From the NCBI RefSeq assembly GCF_014306105.1, contig NZ_JACRVF010000004.1, forward strand, positions 368,389 through 432,388: a stretch of 64,000 nucleotides of DNA, read 5' to 3'. Origin of the DNA: Pontibacter cellulosilyticus (GTDB lineage Bacteria; Bacteroidota; Bacteroidia; Cytophagales; Hymenobacteraceae). A model generated the notes under the pieces. The model ran no database searches. It was given only the letters and a program-made list of their open reading frames with translations, and was not told where the DNA came from. The position numbers were made by a program, and so were the translations under genes. Below are positions 52,345 to 62,271 of this stretch, piece after piece (the first letter of the stretch is position 1; the number at the start of each line of letters is the position of its first letter).

Positions 52345-54051
52345 ATGGAGAAAAGGTGGGTATATATACCAGAGGCGCCAGCCGATGTAGTGGAAAGTCT
52401 TACGCAAAGCCTAAAGATTAGCCCCACGCTTGCCGCCATACTTTGCCAGCGCGGTATCTGTACCTACGAAGAAGCCAAGCATTTTTTCCGCCCAAGCCTT
52501 ACAGACCTCCACGACCCGTTCCTGATGAAGGACATGAACCGGGCAGTTGACCGCCTGAACGATGCCCTGCACCGGAATGAAAAGATAATGGTGTACGGCG
52601 ACTACGATGTGGACGGCACTACATCAGTGGCACTAATGTATGGCTTCCTGCGCAACTATACTTCCAACATAGACTTCTACATCCCGGACAGGTATAAAGA
52701 AGGATACGGCGTTTCTTTTCAAGGTATAGACTATGCTTCAGAAAATGGATTTAAGCTCATCATCAGCCTGGACTGCGGTATAAAATCTGCTGATAAAGTG
52801 GCTTACGCTGCTGAACGTGGCATCGATTTTATCATCTGCGATCACCACCTGCCTGACGAGGACATACCCAAAGCCGTTGCCGTACTCGATCCGAAGCAGA
52901 TTGATTGCCCATACCCATACAAAGAGCTTTCGGGATGCGGAGTTGGCTTTAAGCTGCTACAGGCTTTTTGTTTTCAGAATGATATAGACCAGGAGGAGGC
53001 TTATAAGCTACTGGATCTACTGGTGGTAAGTATAGCCTCTGATATTGTGCCCATCACTGGCGAAAACCGAATACTTGCCTATTTTGGTCTGCGCCACCTG
53101 AACGGTCCTCAGCCGATGCGCCCTGGTTTGGATGCTTTAAAAGAGTTGGCTGGTATAACCAGTGAGATGGATATCACAAGCATTGTGTTCGGGTTTGCAC
53201 CGCGCATTAATGCAGCCGGACGAATGGGAGACGCTAAGAACTCGGTGCGGATGCTGTTGGCTCAGACAAAAGAAGAGGCCTTTAAAATGGCTGATATCAT
53301 CAATGAGTCAAACAAAGAGCGGCGCGATAAGGACAGCAACATTACCAAAGAGGCGCTGCAGATGATCGAGGAAGACGAGTTCCTGCGTGGCGCCAACTCT
53401 ACAGTTCTATTCAAAGACAGCTGGCACAAAGGCGTAATTGGAATTGTGGCCTCGCGTTGCATCGAAAAATACTATCGCCCCACTATTATACTTACACAGT
53501 CTAACGGCAAGGCATCAGGCTCTGCGCGTTCGGTACATGGCTTTAATGTGCACAGTGCCATCGAGAGCTGCTCTGACCTGTTGGAACAGTTTGGCGGCCA
53601 TATGTATGCAGCAGGCCTCACCCTGCCTGTAGAGAATATACCGGCTTTCAGAGAGCGTTTTGAGAAAATTGTGGCCGATACCATTACGGCGGAGCAAAAG
53701 ATACCACAGATCGAGATTGATGGCAAAATTGAGCTGAAGCAGATAACACGCAATTTCTACAACATTGTGCGGCAGATGGAGCCTTTCGGTCCCGGTAATA
53801 TGAGGCCTGTATTCGTGTCGGAGTTAGTGTATGATACGGGCAGTGTACGTATAGTTGGAGATTCACACTTAAAGCTACGCCTGACACAGGATGGCTACCA
53901 TAGTATAGATGCCATCGGTTTTGGCCTCAGCGATTATTACCACAAAATAGCGAAAGGCATTCCATTCGACGTGTGTTATACAGTGGAAGAAAACATATTC
54001 AGAGGAGTCATCACACTGCAGCTTCGCATTAAAGATATCCGCATGAAGTAA
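52345..54051 (+). CDS. recJ: Single-stranded-DNA-specific exonuclease RecJ
   Basis: A 568-residue 5'-to-3' exonuclease for single-stranded DNA in recombination and mismatch repair. It is a DHH-family phosphoesterase. Metal-binding motifs are MVYGDYDVDGTTSVALMY, ISLDCGIKS and IICDHHLPDE. A DHHA1 domain with RINAAGRMGDAKNSVRMLL, and HGFNVHSAIESCSDLLEQFG with GGHMYAAGLTL near it, completes the core. A C-terminal OB-like region ends the protein. A strong terminator begins at the stop codon. Confidence 0.95.
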   Translation: MEKRWVYIPEAPADVVESLTQSLKISPTLAAILCQRGICTYEEAKHFFRPSLTDLHDPFLMKDMNRAVDRLNDALHRNEKIMVYGDYDVDGTTSVALMYGFLRNYTSNIDFYIPDRYKEGYGVSFQGIDYASENGFKLIISLDCGIKSADKVAYAAERGIDFIICDHHLPDEDIPKAVAVLDPKQIDCPYPYKELSGCGVGFKLLQAFCFQNDIDQEEAYKLLDLLVVSIASDIVPITGENRILAYFGLRHLNGPQPMRPGLDALKELAGITSEMDITSIVFGFAPRINAAGRMGDAKNSVRMLLAQTKEEAFKMADIINESNKERRDKDSNITKEALQMIEEDEFLRGANSTVLFKDSWHKGVIGIVASRCIEKYYRPTIILTQSNGKASGSARSVHGFNVHSAIESCSDLLEQFGGHMYAAGLTLPVENIPAFRERFEKIVADTITAEQKIPQIEIDGKIELKQITRNFYNIVRQMEPFGPGNMRPVFVSELVYDTGSVRIVGDSHLKLRLTQDGYHSIDAIGFGLSDYYHKIAKGIPFDVCYTVEENIFRGVITLQLRIKDIRMK

Positions 54052-54090
54052 ACAAGAAAGGCTCCCGTTACAGGAGCCTTTCTTGTTGTT
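54051..54090. terminator. Bidirectional terminator between recJ and GH25 gene
   Basis: A perfect 15-bp stem, AACAAGAAAGGCTCC with GGAGCCTTTCTTGTT, has a 7-nt loop and starts on the last base of the recJ stop codon. Confidence 0.85.
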
Positions 54091-54116
54091 AACCTTAATA
54101 TATACTATCTATCATA

Positions 54117-54920
54117 CTATGGCTTAGGGTACATATGCTTTAGCTGCTGCAGTGGACTTTCTTGGGCTATTGCATTATCTTGCAGGCAAAGCTGTGCCAG
54201 CGTTTCGAAATCGCCAGCAAAGAAATTGATATCGACGGCTGCATTTATACCTGATACGCTTCCCCTGTCTGTATACTGCCAGAACATCCAGCTGTCGGTA
54301 TGGTGTATTTCAGGTTTGTTATCGCTATAACGCGCAATCCAGAACAGGTAATCAGAAAAATGACCTTTTAAATGACGGCGATAGAAGCTCTGTCCAGTAT
54401 AAATAATAGGCTTGACACCATAATGTGCCGTAACAGCTTCTAACCAGGTTCTGATGCTTTTGCGCATCTCCTCGCTGCTGATCTTTGCGTCAGCCACCTC
54501 AATATCTAAAACAGGAGGCAGATCACCTGGCTCCAGCGTTACAGTGCTCAGGAAAAGATCTATCTGGCCCTGTACAGGAGCTTCGGGTTTAAAGAAGTGG
54601 TAAGCACCTCGCTTAATACCATGGCGTTTGGTCTCTTCCCAGTTGCGGGCAAAGTATGGGTCTAATCTAAAATCGCCTTGAGTTGCTTTTACAAAAGCAA
54701 ACGAAACATCTGACTCCTTTACTAATGCCCAGTCTACCTCTTTCTGCCAGCGTGAAACGTCAATTCCTTTTAAAGATGATGTGGTGGCAGAGGTTGTAAC
54801 TTTAGGCTCGTTGTTATCAGGCGCGGGCACGCCTGTAGGCACTCCGGTATAACCGGTGAATAGAAGTAATCCGGATACTGCCAGCTTTTGGCCAGCTGAA
54901 AAGAGTAAAGAAAGAATCAT
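54117..54920 (-). CDS. GH25-family lysozyme (muramidase)
   Basis: A 267-residue exported glycoside hydrolase. A hydrophobic start (about residues 1-25) is followed by a short Thr/Ser linker and then the GH25 barrel. The catalytic region is GIDVSRWQKEVDW (first Asp) and LPPVLDIEVADAK (Asp-Ile-Glu). FVKATQGDFRLDPYF and MFWQYTDRGSVSGINAAVDI are conserved binding segments. It cuts the beta-1,4 link in peptidoglycan between N-acetylmuramate and N-acetylglucosamine. Monocistronic; remodelling or defence are both possible. Confidence 0.88.
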   Translation of the reverse strand: MILSLLFSAGQKLAVSGLLLFTGYTGVPTGVPAPDNNEPKVTTSATTSSLKGIDVSRWQKEVDWALVKESDVSFAFVKATQGDFRLDPYFARNWEETKRHGIKRGAYHFFKPEAPVQGQIDLFLSTVTLEPGDLPPVLDIEVADAKISSEEMRKSIRTWLEAVTAHYGVKPIIYTGQSFYRRHLKGHFSDYLFWIARYSDNKPEIHHTDSWMFWQYTDRGSVSGINAAVDINFFAGDFETLAQLCLQDNAIAQESPLQQLKHMYPKP

Positions 54921-55114
54921 AAAGGTAGTTGTAATATCAAGCGAGTTATCAAATTAAGTATTAATAAGATAACTTTCAATACCTTATGATAAGGTTTATA
55001 TACTTTGTTAATTAAATTTAAAAAGTAAAAGTTCAATATAGTGGATTGTTAGTGGTAATAAAGCTGTAAAGATGCACGTTGCAGGATGCAGCCTTTATGC
55101 GTAATTTAGCCCCG

Positions 55115-55846
55115 ATGATATTGAGAGCAGAACACCTGATAAAGAAGTATAAGTCTCGCCTTGTGGTAAACGATGTGAGCGTAGAGGTAAACCAGGGAGA
55201 GATCGTTGGATTGCTTGGCCCGAATGGCGCCGGTAAAACTACATCTTTTTACATGATTGTGGGACTGGTAAAGCCAAACAGTGGCAAGATTTACCTAAAC
55301 GACGAGGAGATAACTGATATGCCAATGTACCAGCGCGCCAAGCGCGGAGTAGGTTACCTGGCGCAGGAAGCGTCGGTGTTCAGGCAACTTACAGTGGAAG
55401 AGAATATACTTTCTGTGCTGGAGATGACGAACCTGTCAAAGCAGGCGCAGCGTGAGAAGGTAGAGGAGTTGCTGGAGGAGTTTTCTTTAACGCACGTTCG
55501 CAAGAACAAAGGCATTGTATTGTCGGGTGGGGAGCGCCGCCGCACCGAGATTGCCCGTGCCCTGGCCGTAGACCCTAAATTTGTACTGCTTGACGAACCC
55601 TTTGCCGGCGTAGACCCTATTGCCGTAGAAGAGATTCAAAGTATAGTGGCTAAGCTTAAAAACAAGAACATCGGTATCCTCATCACCGACCACAACGTAA
55701 ACGAAACCCTGTCTATCACTGACCGTGCTTATCTGCTGTTTGAGGGCAAGATACTGAAAGCCGGTACCGCCGAAGAACTGGCCGCCGACGAGCAAGTACG
55801 TCGTGTATACTTGGGTAAACATTTCGAGCTAAAAAGAAAAATTTAG
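55115..55846 (+). CDS. lptB: LPS export ABC ATPase LptB
   Basis: A 243-residue ATPase that powers LptFG to extract lipopolysaccharide for transport. Walker A is GPNGAGKTT, signature VLSGGERRR, Walker [15 protein letters not shown] and switch LITDHN. I chose ATG 55115 ([15 protein letters not shown]), the conserved start; in-frame TTG 55079 and ATG 55097 lie upstream. [15 protein letters not shown] and the C-terminal EEQxxR-like [10 protein letters not shown] complete the family pattern. It precedes a GH3-type gene on the same strand by 81 bp. Confidence 0.92.
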   Translation: MILRAEHLIKKYKSRLVVNDVSVEVNQGEIVGLLGPNGAGKTTSFYMIVGLVKPNSGKIYLNDEEITDMPMYQRAKRGVGYLAQEASVFRQLTVEENILSVLEMTNLSKQAQREKVEELLEEFSLTHVRKNKGIVLSGGERRRTEIARALAVDPKFVLLDEPFAGVDPIAVEEIQSIVAKLKNKNIGILITDHNVNETLSITDRAYLLFEGKILKAGTAEELAADEQVRRVYLGKHFELKRKI

Positions 55847-55927
55847 TCTTTAATAGGTATATTACAAGGCTAATGTTTGCACACTCAGATATAGGCAACG
55901 CATTTTAACCATTTAGCCAAACCACCT

Positions 55928-57451
55928 GTGGAGATTATAAATTCGATCGTTACTTGGGTAATGAAGAAGCGGATCCATGATATAGATCTGTTTCGGAAGT
56001 ATCCGCATGAAGTGCAGCAGGAGCTCTTTCAAAACCTGATCAATACTGCAAAAGGTACAGAGTGGGGTAAGAAGTATGGCTATGCTGATAACCTAAGTGT
56101 GCGGGAGTTTCAGGAGCGTGTTCCGATAAGCTCCTACGAAGAAATGTATCCGTACATTGAGCGGGTGATGAAGGGAGAGCAGAACCTGATTTGGCCATCA
56201 AAAATAGAATGGTTTGCCAAATCGTCGGGTACAACTAATGCCCGCAGCAAATTTATTCCTGTAAGTCCTGAATCTTTGGAAGATTGCCATTATAAAGGTG
56301 GCAAAGATATGCTCTCCATCTATGTGAATCTCTACCCTGACACAAAGCTTTTTACTGGTAAAGGTCTTTCTATTGGTGGTAGCCACCGCCCAAGTGAGAT
56401 AAACGCTAAAGTTAATTGCGGCGACGTATCGGCGGTGATTATGCAGAACCTGCCTATCTGGGCAGAGGCCATGCGTACTCCTCCGCTTAAAGTAGCCCTG
56501 ATGGACAAATGGGAGGAGAAGATAGAGAAGATGGTGGAGCTAACCGTAAAGGAAAACGTTACCAGCCTAAGCGGCGTGCCCACCTGGACCTACGTACTGT
56601 TAAAGCGCATACTGGAAGTTACCGGCAAGAGCAATATGCTGGAAGTATGGCCTAACCTGGAGCTGTTTACGCATGGTGCTGTGGCGTTTGGACCTTATCG
56701 TCAGCTTTTCCGCGACATCATTCCATCTGATAAGATGAACTATCTGGAAGTATACAATGCTTCTGAAGGCTTTTTCGGGATACAGGACCAGGCTGGCACC
56801 GAAGACGAAATGCTGCTGATGCTGGACTACGGCGTATACTATGAGTTTATCCCCATGGACCAGGTAGAGGAGGAGAACCCAAAAACGCTAACACTGGACC
56901 AGGTAGAACTTGGAAAGAATTATGCCCTCGTTATCTCGACAAATGCCGGGTTGTGGCGCTATAAGATCGGCGATACCATCCGTTTTACCAATCTCAGCCC
57001 GTACCGTATTAAGATATCTGGCCGTACGAAGCACTTTATAAATGCCTTTGGCGAGGAAGTAATAGTAGAGAATGCCGAGACAGCCATAACCAAAGCCTGC
57101 CAGGCAACAGATGCCGTTATTTCTAATTTCACAGCTGCGCCTGTTTATATGGAAAGCGGCAAGCGCGGTGGCCATGAGTGGCTGATAGAGTTTGAAAAAG
57201 AGCCAAACAATCTGCAGCAGTTTACACAGGTGCTCGACGAAACGCTGCGAGAAGTAAACTCCGATTACGATGCCAAGCGGCAAAATGACATTGCCCTACA
57301 GGAGCCTATGGTGCATATAGCCCCACAAGGTACCTTTATGAGCTGGCTCCGCGACAAAGGCAAACTAGGCGGCCAAAACAAGATTCCACGCTTGAGCAAT
57401 ACCCGCGAGTATCTGGAGGAGATGATGCAGTATTTGGAGGTGAGGAGCTAA
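55928..57451 (+). CDS. GH3 auxin-responsive-promoter family protein
   Basis: A 507-residue acyl-adenylating enzyme related to plant GH3/JAR1, which conjugate amino acids to carboxylic acids via an acyl-AMP. The ATP-binding loop is KSSGTTNARSKFIPVS, the second motif YNASEGFFGIQDQ, and the hinge NAGLWRYKIGDTIRF. It starts with GTG at 55928. Bacterial GH3-like proteins have no established substrate in Bacteroidota. The gene follows lptB by 81 bp, an association I recall in several relatives, which hints at a lipid or envelope acyl substrate but does not prove it. Confidence 0.85.
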   Translation: MEIINSIVTWVMKKRIHDIDLFRKYPHEVQQELFQNLINTAKGTEWGKKYGYADNLSVREFQERVPISSYEEMYPYIERVMKGEQNLIWPSKIEWFAKSSGTTNARSKFIPVSPESLEDCHYKGGKDMLSIYVNLYPDTKLFTGKGLSIGGSHRPSEINAKVNCGDVSAVIMQNLPIWAEAMRTPPLKVALMDKWEEKIEKMVELTVKENVTSLSGVPTWTYVLLKRILEVTGKSNMLEVWPNLELFTHGAVAFGPYRQLFRDIIPSDKMNYLEVYNASEGFFGIQDQAGTEDEMLLMLDYGVYYEFIPMDQVEEENPKTLTLDQVELGKNYALVISTNAGLWRYKIGDTIRFTNLSPYRIKISGRTKHFINAFGEEVIVENAETAITKACQATDAVISNFTAAPVYMESGKRGGHEWLIEFEKEPNNLQQFTQVLDETLREVNSDYDAKRQNDIALQEPMVHIAPQGTFMSWLRDKGKLGGQNKIPRLSNTREYLEEMMQYLEVRS

Positions 57452-57539
57452 TAATATGGCAAGCATAGCAAAAGCTGAAGAAAGAGCATAAGCCTTAGCA
57501 AATATCAGCAGAAACACTAAGTGCAGGTGTATAAGTATG

Positions 57540-57582
57540 AATGAGAATCCCCGGCAAGTATGAACTGCCGGGGATTCTCATT
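57540..57582. terminator. Bidirectional terminator after GH3-family gene
   Basis: A perfect 17-bp stem (57540-57556 with 57566-57582) has a 9-nt loop (AGTATGAAC). It separates the GH3-type gene from the minus-strand 68-aa gene. Confidence 0.82.
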
Positions 57583-57612
57583 TTAAAGTATTGCTTAGTA
57601 ATAAATCTCAAA

Positions 57613-57819
57613 TCACGAATAGCGGAGCTGATAAATTGCTGCATACAGGCCTAACCCCAGAAACAGCATGAGTAAGATGTTTGCTATCACAGGTATCTTC
57701 TTATCCTTGATTTCTTTATAGCGAATAAGGTTAAAAGTAACAAGCCCCAACAGTATAAGATTGATGATAGTTAGTACTTTGTTTAAAGTGTGCCATCCGT
57801 TTCTGATTTCTGCTGTCAT
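57613..57819 (-). CDS. Small two-helix membrane protein (68 aa)
   Basis: A 68-residue protein with two hydrophobic helices (VLTIINLILLGLVTFNLI and IANILLMLFLGLGLYAAIY) joined by a basic loop (RYKEIKDKKIP). No family is recognised. It has its own ATG and terminator, in the spacer before the TIGR00266 gene. Confidence 0.62.
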   Translation of the reverse strand: MTAEIRNGWHTLNKVLTIINLILLGLVTFNLIRYKEIKDKKIPVIANILLMLFLGLGLYAAIYQLRYS

Positions 57820-57910
57820 ATGTTTTTAATTGCTTGGCTTGAGACTAATTTCTGCATTTTATACTACTGCACCTAATTCATAATTTCTGATTGGGAGCGT
57901 AGCGATTTTT

Positions 57911-58678
57911 TTATTCCATAAAGCTGCTGAACATACCGCCTTCTTTTCTAGCGTTCTCTCCCTGTGGCATCAGCGCCTCAATAAGTTTCTTCACTGGCAT
58001 TGACTGTAGCCATACTCTGCCTGTGCCTCGTAAGGTTGCTAGAAATAAACCTTCGCCGCCAAATATCATAGACTTTAAGCCACCAGCACGCTGTACGCTA
58101 AAATCAATTCCTTCTTCAAAGGCCACCACACAGCCAGTATCTACGCGAAGTGTCTCGTTGTTTAGGTGCTTCTCTACTACGGTGCCGCCGGCGTGTATAA
58201 ACGCTCTGCCATCGCCCTGCATCTTCTGAAGTATAAAACCCTCGCCGCCGACGAAGCCGGAGCCAAGGCGCTGGTTGAAATGGATGCTTAGCTTAGTACC
58301 CAATGCGGCCGCCAGAAAAGCATCTTTTTGTGTAATGAGGCTGTTGTTGCGGGTAGTGCTAAGGTCAATAGGAAGTATAGTGCCCGGATATGGTGCAGAG
58401 AATGCTACATGGCTTTTGCCGTGGCCGCGGTGGGTAAAATGCGTCATAAATAACGATTCGCCTGTAATCAAGCGACTGCCTGCCGATACCAATTTACCCA
58501 AAAAGCCCTGGCTGGGATTGGATCCGTCTCCCATTTTCGTCTGGAAATCAATGCCATCTTCCATGTACACCATAGCGCCAGCTTCGGCGATTACCGTCTC
58601 GTTTGGGTCAAGCTCAATCTCCAGTACCTGAATGTCGTTTCCAAAAATTTTGTAGTCTATCTCGTGTGAGTTTCTCAT
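57911..58678 (-). CDS. TIGR00266 (AIM24-like) protein
   Basis: A 255-residue soluble protein of the TIGR00266/DUF124 family. It is made of repeated beta-strand blocks: [20 protein letters not shown], then [13 protein letters not shown], then [20 protein letters not shown] and [20 protein letters not shown]. Homologues include the mitochondrial protein AIM24. The biochemical function is unknown. Length is normal for the family, and no signal peptide is present. Confidence 0.87.
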   Translation of the reverse strand: MRNSHEIDYKIFGNDIQVLEIELDPNETVIAEAGAMVYMEDGIDFQTKMGDGSNPSQGFLGKLVSAGSRLITGESLFMTHFTHRGHGKSHVAFSAPYPGTILPIDLSTTRNNSLITQKDAFLAAALGTKLSIHFNQRLGSGFVGGEGFILQKMQGDGRAFIHAGGTVVEKHLNNETLRVDTGCVVAFEEGIDFSVQRAGGLKSMIFGGEGLFLATLRGTGRVWLQSMPVKKLIEALMPQGENARKEGGMFSSFME

Positions 58679-58735
58679 AGTTATAGTAATGCGTTGGTTA
58701 CTGTAGAAAGTTAAGTTTTTAGAATCAATAATAAA

Positions 58736-58780
58736 AGAAGGGCAAGCAGCTTAACTGTAAGTTTGTCTGCTTGCCCTTCT
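58736..58780 (-). terminator. Intrinsic terminator after the acidic protein gene
   Basis: On the minus strand AGAAGGGCAAGCAG pairs perfectly with CTGCTTGCCCTTCT (14 bp) and is followed by TTTTATTATT. Confidence 0.78.
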
Positions 58781-58815
58781 GGTGTGGCGATTATTTTATA
58801 CTATAGGCTTATAGG

Positions 58816-59187
58816 CTACTCATCTTCCTCGTCCTCATCTTCTTCTCCTTTCTTACGGCGACGTGCCTTTGGCAGGTCTTTCACCTCATCTTCCTCGTCT
58901 GATGCTCCGCTGGTGTTGCGCACAAAATCCTCGTCGGTTTCTTCTACCTCCTCGCTTTCCTCTACATGATAATCTTCCTCCTCTTCACGTTTTGCTTTCT
59001 CGGCGGCATCACGTTTCATTAGCTTTTTATCGTCCACGTTCTTGTTCAGGAACTCGTTAATACGATCTATACTATAGTTGGAGATGATTTCACCGTGCTC
59101 GTTTACTTTGATCTCGAAGCCCTCTAGGTCCTTATGCACCCGCGACTTTTTCTTGCTGCTCTTGCTCTCTTTTTTATTTTTAGCCAT
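58816..59187 (-). CDS. Highly charged hypothetical protein (123 aa)
   Basis: A 123-residue protein. It has a Lys/Ser-rich start (MAKNKKESKSSKKKSR), a small ordered core (FEIKVNEHGEIISNYSIDRI) and a long acidic tail of Glu/Asp runs ending in a basic patch and EDEEDE. The core pattern recurs in Bacteroidota hypothetical proteins, from memory. The function is unknown; the charge pattern suits RNA- or ribosome-associated proteins, as inference only. Monocistronic, with its own terminator. Confidence 0.72.
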   Translation of the reverse strand: MAKNKKESKSSKKKSRVHKDLEGFEIKVNEHGEIISNYSIDRINEFLNKNVDDKKLMKRDAAEKAKREEEEDYHVEESEEVEETDEDFVRNTSGASDEEDEVKDLPKARRRKKGEEDEDEEDE

Positions 59188-59318
59188 GATCTTCTGGGTT
59201 ATACTTATTGATGTATAAGCTAAGAAGGGTTAATTTGTTACAAGCCAGCCCAATTGCAGCAAATAAAAAAGGCCAGCCTATACAGGCCAGCCTCTTTTAT
59301 ACTTTATACTTTTTATAG

Positions 59319-60860
59319 TTAAGCCGTTGCGTACTGGCTTAGTCTTTCGATAGCAGCTTCAATGCGGTTAGCGGTTTCTTCGCGACCAATTACCTCAATG
59401 ATATGCATCAGATCAGGACCTGCTTCTGCACCAGTAACAGCTAAGCGTAGCGCCTGCATTACCTGGCCAATCTTCATACCGTGGCGCTCAAGTATAGCTA
59501 CAAGTAAATCCTTAACAGAATCAGCGTTGAAGTTCTCCAGCGATGAAAGTTCGTTTTTAAAATCTTCGAATACGGCTACAGACTGGCTGTTCCACTTCTT
59601 AGAAGCTACTTTCTCGCTATACTCTGTTGGAGCCACAAAGAAATATTCGGCCTCTTTCCAGAAATCCTGCGGGAAGCTTACACGCTCCTTCATTAGGCCG
59701 GCAATTTTCTCTGCTTTCTCTGGAGTAGTAGAAATACCGTGCTCCTCTAATGCCTTTATCAGGTAGCCAGCCAATTCGCTGTCTGGCTTGGCACGCAGGT
59801 ACTGCTCGTTAAACCAGCGTGCTTTCTGAATATCGAAACGAGTGCCTGACTTACCGATACGCTCCACAGAAAACTCTTGGATCAACTCATCCATAGAGAA
59901 GATCTCTTGCTGCGTACCCGGGTTCCAGCCCAGGAAGGCAAGGAAGTTGGTGAAGGCCTCTGGCAGATAACCACTCTCACGGTAACCAGACGATACTTCA
60001 TTTGTAAACGGATCTGTCCAGCGTAGTGGGAACACCGGGAAGCCTAGTTTATCGCCATCACGCTTGCTTAGCTTGCCGTTTCCGTCTGGCTTCAGTAGCA
60101 GTGGCAGGTGCGCAAACTCAGGCATGGTATCTTCCCAGCCTAAGTAGCGGTACAGCAACACGTGCAGCGGCGCAGATGGCAACCACTCCTCCCCACGAAT
60201 CACGTGTGTGATCTTCATCAGGTGGTCGTCTACAATATTGGCCAGGTGGTATGTTGGCATACCATCCGACTTCATCAGCACTTTATCATCAATAGCAGAA
60301 GAGTGTACCATTACCCAACCACGGATCAGGTCTTTCAGGCGTACTTCCTCTTTGCGCGGTACTTTCAAACGGATTACGTAAGGGTCTCCGGACTCCAGGC
60401 GCTTCTTCACTTCATCCTCTGGCAGAGTAAGTGAGTTTTTCATGGTCATGCGCGTGATGGCGTTATACTGCGGCGTAGCTACCTTGGCAGCTTTCAAACG
60501 CTCACGCATCTCATCCAGCTCCTCAGCTGTATCGAAAGCATAATAAGCATGACCGCTCTCAACCAGTTGCAGGGCATACTGCATGTACATTGGCTTGCGC
60601 TCCGACTGGCGGTAAGGCGCGTAAGGGCCTCCGTTCCATGGGCTTTCGTCCAACTCAATGCCGCACCACTCCAGCGACTCACGGATGTAATCTTCGGCAC
60701 CCGGCACAAAACGGTTTTGGTCAGTGTCCTCGATGCGAAGTATCATTTTACCGCCTGTTTTACGGGCCAGCAAAAAGTTGTAAAGGGCAGTGCGCACACC
60801 ACCGATATGGAGAGGCCCTGTCGGGCTTGGGGCAAAGCGTACTCTAACTTCTCTTTCCAT
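59319..60860 (-). CDS. gltX: Glutamyl-tRNA synthetase
   Basis: A 513-residue class I synthetase that charges tRNA-Glu. The HIGH-type signature appears as SPTGPLHIGGVRTALYN at the N-terminus and the KMSKS-type loop as KLSKRDGDK. The C-terminal third is the all-helical anticodon-binding domain. The start ATG at 60860 gives the typical MEREVRVRFAPSPTG beginning. A minus-strand -7 element lies about 35 bp upstream. Length is normal. It could be discriminating or non-discriminating; that cannot be told from this sequence alone. Confidence 0.95.
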   Translation of the reverse strand: MEREVRVRFAPSPTGPLHIGGVRTALYNFLLARKTGGKMILRIEDTDQNRFVPGAEDYIRESLEWCGIELDESPWNGGPYAPYRQSERKPMYMQYALQLVESGHAYYAFDTAEELDEMRERLKAAKVATPQYNAITRMTMKNSLTLPEDEVKKRLESGDPYVIRLKVPRKEEVRLKDLIRGWVMVHSSAIDDKVLMKSDGMPTYHLANIVDDHLMKITHVIRGEEWLPSAPLHVLLYRYLGWEDTMPEFAHLPLLLKPDGNGKLSKRDGDKLGFPVFPLRWTDPFTNEVSSGYRESGYLPEAFTNFLAFLGWNPGTQQEIFSMDELIQEFSVERIGKSGTRFDIQKARWFNEQYLRAKPDSELAGYLIKALEEHGISTTPEKAEKIAGLMKERVSFPQDFWKEAEYFFVAPTEYSEKVASKKWNSQSVAVFEDFKNELSSLENFNADSVKDLLVAILERHGMKIGQVMQALRLAVTGAEAGPDLMHIIEVIGREETANRIEAAIERLSQYATA

Positions 60861-60892
60861 GTATGGTTGTTGTATTCAAATCAAATTTGGTG

Positions 60893-60900
60893 CAAAGGTA
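60893..60900 (-). promoter_or_regulatory. Candidate -7 element for gltX
   Basis: The minus strand reads TACCTTTG followed by CACC, a full TAnnTTTG match, 33 bp before the gltX start codon. The -33 half is not clear. Confidence 0.38.
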
Positions 60901-61031
60901 CAAAATAAACTATGGTTTCGGTAACGCTAAAAGGTTGGGAGTGTTGCAAAGTATAAATAACAGTTGCCAGGGTTAATTGTTGCCATAGTATAAACATAAT
61001 CAGCTAATTGCGTATTGGCTATATAAATACA

Positions 61032-62072
61032 ATGAGGCAACTTATAATGGTGCATAAAAGGATATTGATGTCATGGGGCTTGTTGAAAGAGACTTGGCTG
61101 GAGTTTCTGGACAACAAATCTTTCCAGAAAGGAGCTGCACTGGCATACTATACCATCTTTGCGTTGCCGCCCATGCTTATCATCATCATCAGTGCCGCAG
61201 GTTATTTTTTTGGAGAACAGGCTGTTTCCGGAGAAATATACTTTCACATAAAAGAGCTTATAGGTTCTGAAGGCGCTTATTCGGTACAGAAGATGGTGGA
61301 GAATGTAAATGAGTTCGGTGATTTCAATATTGCCGCCATTATAGGTGCTGCTGCCTTGTTCGTGGCGGCTACTGGTGTCTTTATATCGCTGCAAGACTCT
61401 CTAAATGAGATTTGGTATGTAAAGCCAGTGCCTAAGCGGGGATACCTTAAACTTATACTTGACAGGGTGCTCTCTTTTGGGATGATATTGGCCATTGCTA
61501 TCATCTTGCTTCTTTCTCTTTTAGCAAATACTATTTTGGTAGCAATTGGAGACTTCCTGACGGCACGGTTTTCCGGCTGGATCATCTATGTGATACATGT
61601 AGGAAATTTTTTGTCAGCCTTTCTGCTGATGTCCTTCCTGTTTGCCTGTATCTATAAATTTTTACCGGATGCTAAAATCAGGTGGCGTGATGTGGGAGTA
61701 GGTGCACTAGTTACTTCGCTGCTGTTCGTAGTGTTTAGGGGCCTGATCGGGTTTTATCTGGGTAACACGGATGTTGGTTCTGTTTATGGGGCAGCCGGTT
61801 CTATCGTGGTTATACTTACATGGGTATTCTTCACTTCACAGATCATTTTCTTTGGCGCTGTTTTCACGTTTGTGTACTCCCGTAAGTATGGTTTCAACAT
61901 CTATCCAGCAGATTATGCTGTGCGTGTGATACGCCAGGAGGTGGAGGTAGGCAACTCTGCTGTAAATGCCGAGCCTGGGAAGCATGATAAGGAAGTTTAT
62001 GGTGATTTGGAAGAGGAGGAAGAACCTGAAATTACTGACGAAGGCGAAAAGCAGGAGGGGGCGAATATTTAA
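61032..62072 (+). CDS. YihY/BrkB-family membrane protein
   Basis: A 346-residue inner-membrane protein with about six helices. Conserved parts are KGAALAYYTIFALPPMLIII near the start, AATGVFISLQDSLNEIWYV in the middle and YGAAGSIVVILTWVFFTSQI late. The C-terminal 60 residues form an acidic tail (GDLEEEEEPEITDEGEK). The family was once labelled ribonuclease BN in error; its function is unresolved. I chose ATG 61032; an in-frame TTG at 61008 and ATGs at 61050 and 61068 are alternatives. Confidence 0.85.
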   Translation: MRQLIMVHKRILMSWGLLKETWLEFLDNKSFQKGAALAYYTIFALPPMLIIIISAAGYFFGEQAVSGEIYFHIKELIGSEGAYSVQKMVENVNEFGDFNIAAIIGAAALFVAATGVFISLQDSLNEIWYVKPVPKRGYLKLILDRVLSFGMILAIAIILLLSLLANTILVAIGDFLTARFSGWIIYVIHVGNFLSAFLLMSFLFACIYKFLPDAKIRWRDVGVGALVTSLLFVVFRGLIGFYLGNTDVGSVYGAAGSIVVILTWVFFTSQIIFFGAVFTFVYSRKYGFNIYPADYAVRVIRQEVEVGNSAVNAEPGKHDKEVYGDLEEEEEPEITDEGEKQEGANI

Positions 62073-62271
62073 AGAGTTACGAGTGCTGAGTTCTCAGTCT
62101 TGAGTCAAAGAGTAGATTTGGTAGTAAAACTAAGGTCTTACTTTTAGCTGTCCTTGCAGTGTGTTTTCACCGGCAAGTATAATTGATGCAGAATTATAAA
62201 TTGGCAGTGGTGGAAAGTCTCCTTCTGAGGGGATAAGGGCTTATGACCAACAGCTGCTACAAATGCAAAAA

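Noticed and set aside
59271..59293. Repeat GGCCAGCCT twice downstream of gltX
   Set aside because: It is a direct, not inverted, repeat; the possible stem is 4 bp, so it is not called as a terminator despite nearby Ts.
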